The notes under the pieces were generated by a model, which searched no databases, was not told where the DNA came from, and saw nothing but the letters and a program-made list of their open reading frames with translations. A stretch of 64,000 nucleotides of DNA. Origin: Fibrisoma limi BUZ 3. GTDB lineage: Bacteria; Bacteroidota; Bacteroidia; Cytophagales; Spirosomataceae. This document shows positions 15,623 to 24,631 of the stretch, piece after piece. Positions within the stretch are counted from its first letter, which is position 1; the number at the start of each line of letters is the position of its first letter. The stretch spans positions 87,933-151,932 of the forward strand of contig NC_019017.1 of the NCBI RefSeq assembly GCF_000296815.2, written 5' to 3'. The position numbers and the translations under genes are program-made.

Positions 15623-16738
15623 ATGAATTCCTTTCGCTCAACCCCGGCATGCCTGTTCTTTTTACTCTGGCTTTACTCGACCAGCAACGCTCAAACAGCC
15701 GTTCAATTTACCAAAGACCGGTGGACATTTCAAGGTACCTACAACCAAGAAACTTACCTGGGTAAACCCTCCGTACGGTTTACCGATGGGTCTGCTTTAT
15801 TGAACGGGGTCCAATTCACCAATGGGATCCTTGAATACGACCTGGCCCTGGCACCAGGGCGAGGCTTCGTCGGGGTTTCGTTTCGTATGCAAAACGACAA
15901 AAACTACGAAAGCTTTTACCTGCGGCCTCACCAGTCGGGCAATCCAGACGCTACCCAGTACAACCCGGTGTATAATGGGTGGCCTTCCTGGCAACTCTAC
16001 CACGGCGAAGGGTATACGGCCCCGGTACAACTTTCCTTCAATCAATGGATGCACGTCAAGTTAGTGATCGCCGATCAACAACTGCAAGTCTATATTGACA
16101 ATATGGCCCAACCGGTCCTGGTGGTTCCTCAGTTACAACGACCCGTACAGCCCGGTACGATAAGCGTGGGGGGGGCATCCGATGGGGCCGCCCACTACGC
16201 TAATTTCAGTTATACGGTTCTGGAAAAGCCGCTGCTTACCCCCGTGCCACCCCCGCAAGCCGTCCCTGCGGGCGCCATCACAATCTGGCAGGTTTCCAAT
16301 GCATTCGCCGAGTCAGCCATTAGCAACGTCGTGCAGTTGACTCCTGACCAAAAAAACAAATTATCCTGGCAAACCATGGAGGCAGAACCGACAGGGCGGC
16401 TCAACCTGGCCCGGAGCGTCGTCTGGTCTTCAACGGCTACGACAACCTTTGCCCGGCTGCTGATTGATTCCGAGCGTGAGCAGACCAAGCCGCTACAATT
16501 GGGGTTCAGTGACCGGGCACAGGTGTACCTGAATGATACCCTATTATACCGGGGACACGACGAATTCAGGTCAAGAGATTACCGTTTTTTAGGCTCAATG
16601 GGCTACTACGACACCTTGTATGTGCGGCTGCGAAAAGGACGGAATGAACTGTGGATTGCCATTGCTGAAGACTTTGGCGGCTGGGGCGTTCAGGCCCTAC
16701 TGGTTGACCAGTCCGGTCTACGCTTCCCCCGTCCATAA
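15623..16738 (+). CDS. Secreted LamG/concanavalin-like protein
   Basis: A 371-residue protein with a signal peptide (cleavage likely after SNAQ, about residue 24). Residues about 25-200 form a DUF1080-like jelly roll: FTNGILEYDLAL, GFVGVSFRMQNDKNYESFYLRP, HVKLVIADQQLQVYIDN. The C-terminal part (about 225-371) looks like another beta sandwich. Such domains bind or cleave sugars, but no catalytic pair could be identified. It precedes the TonB-type barrel gene by 38 bases and is probably co-transcribed. Confidence 0.7.
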   Translation: MNSFRSTPACLFFLLWLYSTSNAQTAVQFTKDRWTFQGTYNQETYLGKPSVRFTDGSALLNGVQFTNGILEYDLALAPGRGFVGVSFRMQNDKNYESFYLRPHQSGNPDATQYNPVYNGWPSWQLYHGEGYTAPVQLSFNQWMHVKLVIADQQLQVYIDNMAQPVLVVPQLQRPVQPGTISVGGASDGAAHYANFSYTVLEKPLLTPVPPPQAVPAGAITIWQVSNAFAESAISNVVQLTPDQKNKLSWQTMEAEPTGRLNLARSVVWSSTATTTFARLLIDSEREQTKPLQLGFSDRAQVYLNDTLLYRGHDEFRSRDYRFLGSMGYYDTLYVRLRKGRNELWIAIAEDFGGWGVQALLVDQSGLRFPRP

Positions 16739-16776
16739 ACCAACCTCTCATTCGTTTCCCAACCCCCATTTCCCGT

Positions 16777-19254
16777 ATGTTTATTTCCCTTGTTCAGTCA
16801 CGAAGGGCATTTTATCTAAGCTTCTTGCTGATGACGATAAGTCTACTGCTTACCCGGTACACCAGCGCTCAATCCATTCCTAAAGCGACCGTCCGGGGAG
16901 TTGTTCAAAACAAAAAAGGCGAACCCCTACCGTTTGCTACGGTATTACTGCAACGTACAACGGACTCAACCTTGGTCAAGGGGGGCGTCACCGATACGTT
17001 GGGTCAGTACGTTTTTGACAACGTACCCTTAGCCTCCTACCAGGTAGCCGTCCAGGCAGTGGGTTATCGACCCGGAGTCTCGGCTCCACTGGCGCTCCAA
17101 CTGGATCAATTGGTCGTCAGCATACCTCCCCTACAACTGGCTGAGGATGCGCGAATGCTGGGAGAAATCAACGTAACGGCCCAAAAGCCCTTCATTGAGC
17201 AAGTGTTGGATCGCACCATCGTTAACGTGGAGAATAGCCTCGTTGCCGTGGGAGGCACGGCCCTTGACGTATTGGAGAAGGCACCGGGCGTGATGGTTGA
17301 TGCGCAGAACAACCGGATCAGTTTACAAGGTCGGGAGGGCGTACTCGTCATGCTGGATGGTAAACCAACCTACCTCTCGAGTGAGCAAGTGGTTACGCTG
17401 TTACGTAACACGCCCAGTAATAGCATTCAACGCATTGAACTGATCACCAATCCATCCGCCAAATATGATGCGGCTGGTAATTCGGGAATTATTGATATCC
17501 GGCTCAAGCGAGGTAGCCGCAAACGGGGAACTAGTGGTAGCGTGACAATTGGGAGTGGTTACGGCCGGTTGCCTAAAGCATCGTCCGGTCTGAGTTTGAA
17601 CCATCGCCAAGGCAACTGGAACGGATTTGGTAGCTATAATTATGATTACGGAAAGTTTTTAGTCGACATTATCAGCCACCGTCGGTTTGGTAACGGGGCG
17701 GATGTAGTCATCAACGATAAACAAGCGGCTCGTTCGGCCCAATTCAATACCCATCTGTTCAAGGCAGGAGCCGATTACTCGCCGGGGAAAAACCAGGTAG
17801 TTGGTCTCATGCTTGACGGCTCGTTCAATAACGCAACGGATTTCATCGTAAACCAGAATCGACTTTACAATGGCCAAGGCCAATTTTTAAGTGACCAGCC
17901 CATGACCAACGACACTCGGTTAGTGTTTGGCCGGTTAGCCACTAATCTCAATTATAAACGCACGTTCGATAGCTTAGGCAAGCAATTAACCGTTGATGCG
18001 GACTATGCCCGCGTGGTCTTCCATCCGGAAAGTGATTTGTTCACCCGTTCCTTAGATCAACTGGGTCGTCCGATCGCTCCGCCCTTGCTACAACGTAGTC
18101 GGTCCAGCGCTGAGGTGACGATCCGCTCGGGCAAAGTGGATTGGGTCTATCCAGTTAATAATCGATTAAAACTGGAGACTGGCGCTAAATTCAGCTTTGT
18201 GAAGTCCGATAACGATGTGCGCTTTGAGCAGCAACTGGAAGACACCTGGCGTTTGGATCAAAATCGCACCAATCACTTTATCTACGATGAAACAATCAAG
18301 GCTGTTTACGTAAACACAGGATGGACCGGCGCGATGTGGTCAATTCAGGGGGGTATTCGATTGGAACACACGCATTCGGTTGGCCAATCGATTACGCTGG
18401 CTAAACGAATGGACCGCCGGTACATCAATCTTTTTCCCAGCCTGTTTATTTCTCGAAAGGTAGGGTTGCATCATCAATTTCGATCTACCTACAGCCGACG
18501 GATCGATCGCCCCAATTACCAGGATCTTAATCCGTTTATTGAAATCTATGATCCGGTTAATTATTATCAGGGCAATCCGTTTTTACAACCGCAATACACC
18601 GACGCGTTCCAGTTAGGCTATGCCTACAAGGGGCAAACGACGATTAATCTGGGCTACAACCGGACTATGAATGTCATTGCTCCGGTCAATGTTCAGGATA
18701 CCCAAACGCAACAGATCAAGTCAACGGTAGAAAATCTGAATCAACTGACCAACTTTAATGTGAGTATTGGCTTTCCGGTATCGATTACTAAATGGTGGAT
18801 GGTGCGTCAATCGGTGGATGTATTTTTCAATCAATACCAAACCGTCTACTTAGCTCAAGCATTAGATAACCGGCAGCTATCGGCCAACGTGCGGATGAAC
18901 CATTCGTTCACCTTTCCCAACGAATTTACGGCCGAGGTGACCGGTTTTTACAACTCACCGACAGCGTCGGGTACGGTGCAATTAGTTGGACGAGGACAGG
19001 TAAGTGTGGGGGTGCAGAAAAGTCTCTGGAATAAGCGGGCCAACGCCGGGCTTAACCTAAGCGATGTTTTTAAGACCATGCGGTTTGGGTCATACAACAA
19101 TTTCGCCAACACTGAGATTCTCTTCCGGGGACAGTTTGAGAGTCGCGTTGTCCGGTTAAGTTTCACCTATAATTTAGGTGATCAGCGGCTTAAATCGACT
19201 CCTCAGCGTCGAACCAGTTCAGAAGAAGAGCAGGGTCGAGTAGGTCCACGATAA
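16777..19254 (+). CDS. TonB-type outer-membrane barrel with carboxypeptidase-like N-domain
   Basis: An 825-residue outer-membrane protein. After a signal sequence (to about residue 32) comes a CarboxypepD_reg-like domain (ATVRGVVQNKKGEPLPFATV...), then a plug-like domain with GTALDVLEKAPGVMVD and IELITNPSAKYDAAGNSGII, then a long barrel ending in RLSFTYNLGDQR and a polar tail. This matches the Bacteroidota family with an OMP_b-brl_3 barrel. It probably imports an unknown ligand. The tail after the last strand is about 25 residues, so the protein does not end in the usual terminal Phe. Confidence 0.85.
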   Translation: MFISLVQSRRAFYLSFLLMTISLLLTRYTSAQSIPKATVRGVVQNKKGEPLPFATVLLQRTTDSTLVKGGVTDTLGQYVFDNVPLASYQVAVQAVGYRPGVSAPLALQLDQLVVSIPPLQLAEDARMLGEINVTAQKPFIEQVLDRTIVNVENSLVAVGGTALDVLEKAPGVMVDAQNNRISLQGREGVLVMLDGKPTYLSSEQVVTLLRNTPSNSIQRIELITNPSAKYDAAGNSGIIDIRLKRGSRKRGTSGSVTIGSGYGRLPKASSGLSLNHRQGNWNGFGSYNYDYGKFLVDIISHRRFGNGADVVINDKQAARSAQFNTHLFKAGADYSPGKNQVVGLMLDGSFNNATDFIVNQNRLYNGQGQFLSDQPMTNDTRLVFGRLATNLNYKRTFDSLGKQLTVDADYARVVFHPESDLFTRSLDQLGRPIAPPLLQRSRSSAEVTIRSGKVDWVYPVNNRLKLETGAKFSFVKSDNDVRFEQQLEDTWRLDQNRTNHFIYDETIKAVYVNTGWTGAMWSIQGGIRLEHTHSVGQSITLAKRMDRRYINLFPSLFISRKVGLHHQFRSTYSRRIDRPNYQDLNPFIEIYDPVNYYQGNPFLQPQYTDAFQLGYAYKGQTTINLGYNRTMNVIAPVNVQDTQTQQIKSTVENLNQLTNFNVSIGFPVSITKWWMVRQSVDVFFNQYQTVYLAQALDNRQLSANVRMNHSFTFPNEFTAEVTGFYNSPTASGTVQLVGRGQVSVGVQKSLWNKRANAGLNLSDVFKTMRFGSYNNFANTEILFRGQFESRVVRLSFTYNLGDQRLKSTPQRRTSSEEEQGRVGPR

Positions 19255-19322
19255 GTAGATCGGTCAATGCTATAATCGCCTACCGAGCATTTGATCGCTC
19301 ATATTAGGAAGGCAACCTCTAC

Positions 19323-22300
19323 ATGCCCCGTCGCTCCTACCTGTCGCCCCACGAACGTAACCGATTTGACACGCCCCCGACCCTCACCCCGGAACAGCGA
19401 TTGATTCTTTTAAATCTGCCGTTCTGGGCCGAGACGTACCTACAGAGTATTCAGTTACCGACCAACAAAGTCGGTTTCATCTTGCAGTTAGGCTACTTTA
19501 GGGTCGTAACCCGCTTTTTCGTCCCGGACCGATTTGAGGGGGAGGTTGTCGAGTGGGTGAGCCGACGGCTGCGGCTGGACCCAAATGGCGTGGATCTCGC
19601 CGAGTACACCCATACCCGAACGGGCTACCGGCATCGACAGGATATACTGCATCATTTGGGCTTTGAGTCCTACAGCTCCGTTCACCAGGCTGCCTTAATG
19701 GACGAAGCCAATCGGTTGGCTCACCTGCAAACCCGGCCAGCCCTGCTGTTGGATTCCCTGGCCGACTATCTGCGCGAACGACGGGTAGAGATACCCCCTT
19801 ACAATACCTTACGGCTGCTGCTTAACCAGGCGCTAGATGCGTATCATACACATTTAGAACTAATCATCGAGCAGCATCTGCAACCAGCAGACCGGGCGAT
19901 GCTCGATAGGCTGCTGGCGAAGCAGACGCCTTCGGATGATTCGGTGGCGGGTTTGCTGCGCTACCGGCTCACCGGCCTCAAGCGGATTACCCAATCAATG
20001 CAGCCCAAAGCCATTCGTCAGCGGGTTAGCTTGTTTACTAAACTGAAAGCGATATTCGGTCAACTCCGGAGTTTGATTGAGGAACTCAATCTGTCAGACG
20101 ATACGATTCGTTATTATGCTCAGTACGTTTTAGATACGCAGTCAAAGCAAAGTTCGCAGCGTAGTCACGAACGCTACCTGCGTTTAATTGCCTTCATTGT
20201 CCATCAGTACCTGACCGTCGGCGATGTCCTGATTCTAACCCTTCGGCAAGCCGTTACCAGTATGCTTAATGCGAGCGAACAGACGCTCAAAGAGCAGCTT
20301 TACCTAAGCCGCCAAGCCACAGCCGGTCTGGTTGGCCAGGTGGTTCGGCGGAGTGACGCCCACGTTGATGCGTTGAGCAAGATCGAAACTATTGTGGATC
20401 ATCAGACGGCCACGGATGGTGAGAAAGTAGAGCAGATTCGACAGCTCTTAAGACACAAATGCGTCAGTGCCGACGAACTAGAGGCTGACCGGAAGCGACT
20501 CCAGAACCTGAAAACGGTTAACCAGCCCCTTGCCGACCGGGACGACTACTACAGTATGCTGGAGAAAGAGTCGCTTAAGTTGCAGGTTCGCGTCGCCGGT
20601 ATTGTGCAGGAATTAGTGTTCGATGACACGAATCCAGTCGGCGACGGTCGAATCGCCGACACGCTGACCGCCCTGCGTTACTTTCAGGAGCGCCGGGGCG
20701 AGGTGAGCGCCAGCGCGGGCCTGCCGCTGGAGTTTCTGGATATGGATGAACGTCAACGGGTGTACACTGAGTCGGGCAAGCTCCGGATTTCGCTTTACAA
20801 AGTACTGCTATTTCGTAAACTGCGTGATCGTTTACGCGATGGCTCTCTGAACGTGCTGTCGTCCTATGAACACCGGGCGCTTGAAGAGTACATGCTGCCC
20901 AGGGCGCAGTGGCTGGCTCACCGCGACGCCTACTTAGCCAGAGCCAACCTAACCCGCTATGATCGGCCTGCCCCGACACTGGTTGCTCTCAATGAACGGC
21001 TGAATACGCAGTTCAAGAAGACCAACGCCTGCTTAGCAACTAATCCGCAGGTCTATTTTGACAAGGCTGGTGACTGGCATCTGCACCGCTACCGGGCCGA
21101 TGAAGAGAGAGACATTTCCGACGGGCCCATGCTGTATCCTACCAATCGGATCATCGCCTTGCGGGATGTACTGAGCCAGATTCATCAGGTAACTGGTTTT
21201 CTGAACGCCTTTACCCATCAGGGGTTTACCCATAAGCCAAGTCGGCCCGACGAGCGACTGCTACTGGCGGCTATCATTGGGTATGGCGAAAATATCGGCA
21301 TCCGTAAAATGGGGCTGATCTCCAAAAGTATCTCGGTAAATGCGTTGGAAACCGTGGCTACCCACTACTTCTCGCCGGAAACCGTCCTGAAAGCGAACGA
21401 TCTGATCTTGGCCCATAGTAGTCAGCTTCCGCTCACGGATCAGTTTCGCCGACAAGCTGGCTTTATCCATACCGGCAGCGATGGTCAGAAGTTTGACGTA
21501 TCGGGTCCGTCCCTGCGAGCTTCAGCCTCCTTCAAGTATTTCGGCAATGGCCAGGGCATCACCATCTACTCGCACTTAGACGAAGCCGGACAACTCATCT
21601 ACTCAACGGCCTTCAGTGCGGCTGACCGAGAATCGCCCTACATGCTCGACGCCATTACCTACAACGAAGTTATTACGCCCGACGCCCATTCGACCGACCA
21701 GCACGGCACCACCGAGCCCGTGTTCGGTGTGACGGGCCTGATTGACGTCGAATTTCGGCCCCGCTTTGCCACCATCCACCGCCAGCAGCTTTATAGTATT
21801 GATGCGGTTTCTACCTACAAAGAGCAGGGTTACAAACTGACACCTGCTGCCCGCATCGATTACGAGAATCTGATTGGTCAGTGGGACGAAGCACTCCGCT
21901 TCGTGGCCACCATCAAATTAGGCTACACCAAAGCATCCCAACTGTTTAAACGGCTCAATTCGTACGATCGCCAACATCCCCTGTACCGTGCCCTGCGCGA
22001 TCTGGGACGGCTGTTCAAGACAGACTATATTCTGCGCTACGTTGATGAGCCGGAATTGCGCGGAACGGTCGAGGGTATCCTGACGCGCGTCGAACACGCC
22101 AACCGCTTTGCCAAAGCCATCGTAATTGGCAATAATCAGGCTTTCGGCTGGGCGACATACCATGAACAATTGGTCGCCGAAGGTTGCAAGCGGCTGATCA
22201 TGAACGCCATTAACTACTGGAACTTGCTGTATTTGAGCGATAAGTTAAACCATTGCCGTCAACCAGTTGAACGGGACGAGTTGCTACGGGCCATTCTGCG

Positions 22301-22472
22301 GACCAACACCCATACCTGGCACCATGTCAATTTACAAGGCGAGTACGATTTTTCGGAGGAATACGTGACGGCGGTGTTGTTTGATCTAACGGCGTGGATT
22401 GATTCAGCCGTGGGTGTTTCTATAAACGAGCGGGTCACTACCAACGCGAACGGCTCAGCCTTGATTAATTGA
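19323..22472 (+). CDS. tnpA: Tn3-family transposase TnpA
   Basis: A 1049-residue transposase. The N-terminal third matches the DUF4158 DNA-binding part (FILQLGYFRVVTRFF), and the C-terminal third is the DDE domain of Tn3: ENIGIRKMGLISKSIS, a first Asp near GSDGQKFDVS, a second in STDQHGTTEPVFG, and the RLIMNAINYWNLLYLSDKL region near the final Glu. Full length is typical for Tn3 transposases, and the frame is intact, so the enzyme may be active. A decayed resolvase follows at 22579. Terminal inverted repeats could not be located with confidence. Confidence 0.92.
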   Translation: MPRRSYLSPHERNRFDTPPTLTPEQRLILLNLPFWAETYLQSIQLPTNKVGFILQLGYFRVVTRFFVPDRFEGEVVEWVSRRLRLDPNGVDLAEYTHTRTGYRHRQDILHHLGFESYSSVHQAALMDEANRLAHLQTRPALLLDSLADYLRERRVEIPPYNTLRLLLNQALDAYHTHLELIIEQHLQPADRAMLDRLLAKQTPSDDSVAGLLRYRLTGLKRITQSMQPKAIRQRVSLFTKLKAIFGQLRSLIEELNLSDDTIRYYAQYVLDTQSKQSSQRSHERYLRLIAFIVHQYLTVGDVLILTLRQAVTSMLNASEQTLKEQLYLSRQATAGLVGQVVRRSDAHVDALSKIETIVDHQTATDGEKVEQIRQLLRHKCVSADELEADRKRLQNLKTVNQPLADRDDYYSMLEKESLKLQVRVAGIVQELVFDDTNPVGDGRIADTLTALRYFQERRGEVSASAGLPLEFLDMDERQRVYTESGKLRISLYKVLLFRKLRDRLRDGSLNVLSSYEHRALEEYMLPRAQWLAHRDAYLARANLTRYDRPAPTLVALNERLNTQFKKTNACLATNPQVYFDKAGDWHLHRYRADEERDISDGPMLYPTNRIIALRDVLSQIHQVTGFLNAFTHQGFTHKPSRPDERLLLAAIIGYGENIGIRKMGLISKSISVNALETVATHYFSPETVLKANDLILAHSSQLPLTDQFRRQAGFIHTGSDGQKFDVSGPSLRASASFKYFGNGQGITIYSHLDEAGQLIYSTAFSAADRESPYMLDAITYNEVITPDAHSTDQHGTTEPVFGVTGLIDVEFRPRFATIHRQQLYSIDAVSTYKEQGYKLTPAARIDYENLIGQWDEALRFVATIKLGYTKASQLFKRLNSYDRQHPLYRALRDLGRLFKTDYILRYVDEPELRGTVEGILTRVEHANRFAKAIVIGNNQAFGWATYHEQLVAEGCKRLIMNAINYWNLLYLSDKLNHCRQPVERDELLRAILRTNTHTWHHVNLQGEYDFSEEYVTAVLFDLTAWIDSAVGVSINERVTTNANGSALIN

Positions 22473-22578
22473 ACAAGCAATAGACTTTATGGAGCTACAG
22501 CCAAGTCGTGACGAATTTGATCCCTTTTTTTAGTTATACCCACTATCCTCCGTTACACTGAACAGATCTAATTAAATA

Positions 22579-22770
22579 ATACAAATTGGCCACGCCTGTG
22601 TATCGACTATTAACCAGAATCTGGACCTTCAGATAAACGCCCTTCAAAGGGCAGACGGCGAACAGGTCCTCCAAGAAACCATCAGCGGCAGTACGACCCA
22701 ACGCCGAGAACTGAGTAAACTATCGGCTCAACTACGACATGAAGCAAGTATTGACCAATTAGAATTGTGA
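22579..22770 (+). pseudogene. Remnant of a serine resolvase (tnpR)
   Basis: About 63 codons read IGHACVSTINQNLDLQINAL then a segment with ETISGSTTQRRELSKL before a TGA. This is the N-terminus of a Tn3-type resolvase, whose canonical form has YARVST and QNLDLQ. The start codon is ATA instead of ATG, the conserved Arg before VST is Cys, and the gene stops after about one third of the usual length, so it is inactive. It lies 107 bases after tnpA in the same orientation. Confidence 0.75.
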
Positions 22771-22858
22771 TTTATGGTAGTTAAGTCACAAACGGTTCAT
22801 CTTTGAGAACTGGCCTTGGCCGTGAAAGATTTGCGCTGTTTGTTTGATTATGCGTAAC

Positions 22859-23119
22859 TTACTGCTGATCCTTCTGGAAATCAGCAGGCAGGTGCTGAAG
22901 TGTTGTCGTTAGCAAATCAAAAAGGCTTACTTCCAGATGATTGGCTAGTTCCCACACTACGCTTAAGCTCGGGTTTTTTAGTCCTCGTTCAATACGCGAA
23001 ATATATGATCGGTCCATCCCACTTTTGTCAGATAAATCTTCCTGCGTCCAGCCTTTTGTTATTCGTATCTGTTTAATCGCTTTGCCAAAAGCGCTTGAAA
23101 GCGGGGAGGTTTTTGCCAT
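22859..23119 (-). CDS. Small XRE-family regulator
   Basis: An 86-residue helix-turn-helix protein: FGKAIKQIRITKGWTQEDLS then SGMDRSYISRIERGLKNPSL, a classic XRE fold filling most of the chain. I chose the ATG at 23119 because the fold begins shortly after; an in-frame start at 23215 would overlap the upstream gene by 35 bases. It follows the Tyr-rich family gene on the same strand. Next to the iterons it may regulate plasmid genes, but its target is unknown. Confidence 0.8.
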   Translation of the reverse strand: MAKTSPLSSAFGKAIKQIRITKGWTQEDLSDKSGMDRSYISRIERGLKNPSLSVVWELANHLEVSLFDLLTTTLQHLPADFQKDQQ

Positions 23120-23180
23120 AGCTGGCAAAGTTCGCTTCACACCACCGCTTAAAAAAGGGACAATAGTCCTCACTAAGTTA

Positions 23181-23924
23181 CTATAATGATCGTATGTATA
23201 AACTTGATTTACCATAACTGATACGATTGGGATACGTTTCTAAGACGCGGTCAATAAGCTTGTTATCGTACGGGACAGGTCGCGTAATAAATTTAGAGTC
23301 AATGAAAATTACGTTAAGTCGTTCAATGGAAGATTGATTTGCTCTTTTATCTTCAGGGGCTTCTACATGTTTGAGCAGGTGCTCATTAACTGTACCCGTT
23401 TTGGTTTGCTCGGCGTCTTCAAAGTAGCGATATGAACAGTACCAATACTTATAATAGTGTTCATAATTGGACGTACAGAACTCAAACTTTTCGGGTGTTT
23501 CCCGAATCGCCCGTATCAAGATGTCGATGTCCTGGAGCTTTTGCTGCTGGGCAGCCGACAGCTGGTTCATGAAGGATTTGGCAAACAGCTCGTCGCGTTG
23601 CTCTTTGAGGAGTGTCAATGCCGATTCCACTCGGACTCCTCGGTCAATGTGATACTTATGTTTATAGTAAAACGTGAGCTTAATAGCCGGTCGTTCGAAG
23701 TTAACAAGTTTGAAATTTTTGTACGGTTTGCCAGGTCTATGGTAAGGGCGATACAGTTCCATATGCTCAGCCGGAACAAAATAATACTCCAGATCCGGAA
23801 AGTCCTTTGCACTGGGTAGATCACTAACCTGGTGCACAACGGGTACTAGCTCCGTTTTACACTGATTCAGTACTATACGAATGGCGGCTAGTGGCGCTAA
23901 ATCTGACTGCTTTGCTTTTGCCAT
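23181..23924 (-). CDS. Unknown Tyr-rich protein beside the origin, paralogue of the 1555-2301 gene
   Basis: A 247-residue protein of the same unknown family as the gene at 1555. Shared marks are IKLTFYYKHKYHIDRG, the aromatic run HYYKYWYCSYRYFED and ERLNVIFIDSKFITRPVPY. The start at 23924 (MAKAKQSDL) is preferred over 23951. It is read away from the iteron cluster, with an inverted repeat at 23953-23977 immediately upstream of its start. The position opposite the rep gene suggests a part in replication, copy control or transfer, but no domain is recognised. Confidence 0.75.
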   Translation of the reverse strand: MAKAKQSDLAPLAAIRIVLNQCKTELVPVVHQVSDLPSAKDFPDLEYYFVPAEHMELYRPYHRPGKPYKNFKLVNFERPAIKLTFYYKHKYHIDRGVRVESALTLLKEQRDELFAKSFMNQLSAAQQQKLQDIDILIRAIRETPEKFEFCTSNYEHYYKYWYCSYRYFEDAEQTKTGTVNEHLLKHVEAPEDKRANQSSIERLNVIFIDSKFITRPVPYDNKLIDRVLETYPNRISYGKSSLYIRSL

Positions 23925-23952
23925 ACAGAGAATTTTTAGCAAAAATAGCATA

Positions 23953-23977
23953 ACTATTTCCCTGTAAGGTAAATAGT
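23953..23977. promoter_or_regulatory. Inverted repeat upstream of the 23924 start
   Basis: ACTATTTCCCT (23953-23963), three-base centre, AGGTAAATAGT (23967-23977): 11-bp arms with one mismatch. It lies 28 bases before the start codon, a good place for a repressor site. Confidence 0.5.
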
Positions 23978-24112
23978 ATATATAAATTTCGCTTTTAACC
24001 CTTTAATAGATCAACATTAGCATTTTGATTTTTTGATCATTATCAATGAATAGTTTGATTGATTTAGTAGGCTTGCAACTCGTTAATTTACAGATATTTA
24101 CTAATCATAAAG

Positions 24113-24545
24113 TGAGGTTTAAGCGGTACAAAAATGAGGTTTAAGCGGTTAAGCGGCAGTTGTAAAATGAGGTTTGGGCGGTCGGAAAGTGAGGTTTAAG
24201 CGGTCGGAAAGTGAGGTTTGGGCGGTCTTCATGTAAATAGTGAGGTTTAGGCGGTTGAAAAGTGAGGTTTGGGCGGTTCTCCTGCAAAAAATGAGGTTTG
24301 GGCGGTCGAAAAGTGAGGTTTAGGCGGTAGACCTTTAACGGGGTAATTTTTAGTCTATAAATGTGCCTGCCAGGCACATTTTATGCGATATGTCCTTGAT
24401 TCAGTCACTTTCAGCATGTAAAATCGCTAGTTCATCCAATAAATCCTCGACTTTATAAGCCGAAAAGTGAGGTTTAAGCGGTGTGTTTTCAGAGAAAAGT
24501 GAGGTTTAGGCGGTGTTAATAAGAAAAAAGTGAGTTTTAAGCGGT
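24113..24545. repeat. Iteron cluster: probable plasmid replication origin
   Basis: Twelve direct copies of TGAGGTTTRRGCGGT start at 24113, 24135, 24168, 24190, 24212, 24241, 24263, 24292, 24314, 24468, 24500 and 24531 (the last has TGAGTTTTAAGCGGT). Several neighbours are exactly 22 bp apart, two helical turns, so Rep monomers would sit on one face. Nine copies form the left block and three the right block, with a 139-base gap between. An AT-rich stretch lies just left (about 23980-24110). The adjacent Rep_3 gene makes this the likely origin. Confidence 0.9.
24359..24381. repeat. Dyad inside the iteron gap
   Basis: A perfect 11-bp inverted repeat around one base (AAATGTGCCTG, C, CAGGCACATTT). 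It sits in the gap between the two iteron blocks. It could be a binding site for a host or plasmid factor. Confidence 0.6.
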
Positions 24546-24631
24546 TTTGAAATTGGTCACAAAAACAATTTGCCAGGAGCAAGTTTGTTTTTTAAATAAC
24601 TGATTTATACCTTGATTTATCTTTTACTCGT

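Noticed and set aside
14107..22540. Similar segments GTCGTG...TTTTTTTAGT at about 14111-14143 and 22505-22537
   Set aside because: About 25 of 33 bases match, but the T-run inflates the score and no coding or terminal meaning could be assigned.
24141..24377. Open frame on the - strand across the iterons
   Set aside because: It is a repeat artefact (Pro/Lys/His repeats from the iterons).
24113..24545. Iterons as a CRISPR array
   Set aside because: Repeats are 15 bp with 7-17 bp gaps and no spacer-length regularity or cas genes; a Rep gene follows.
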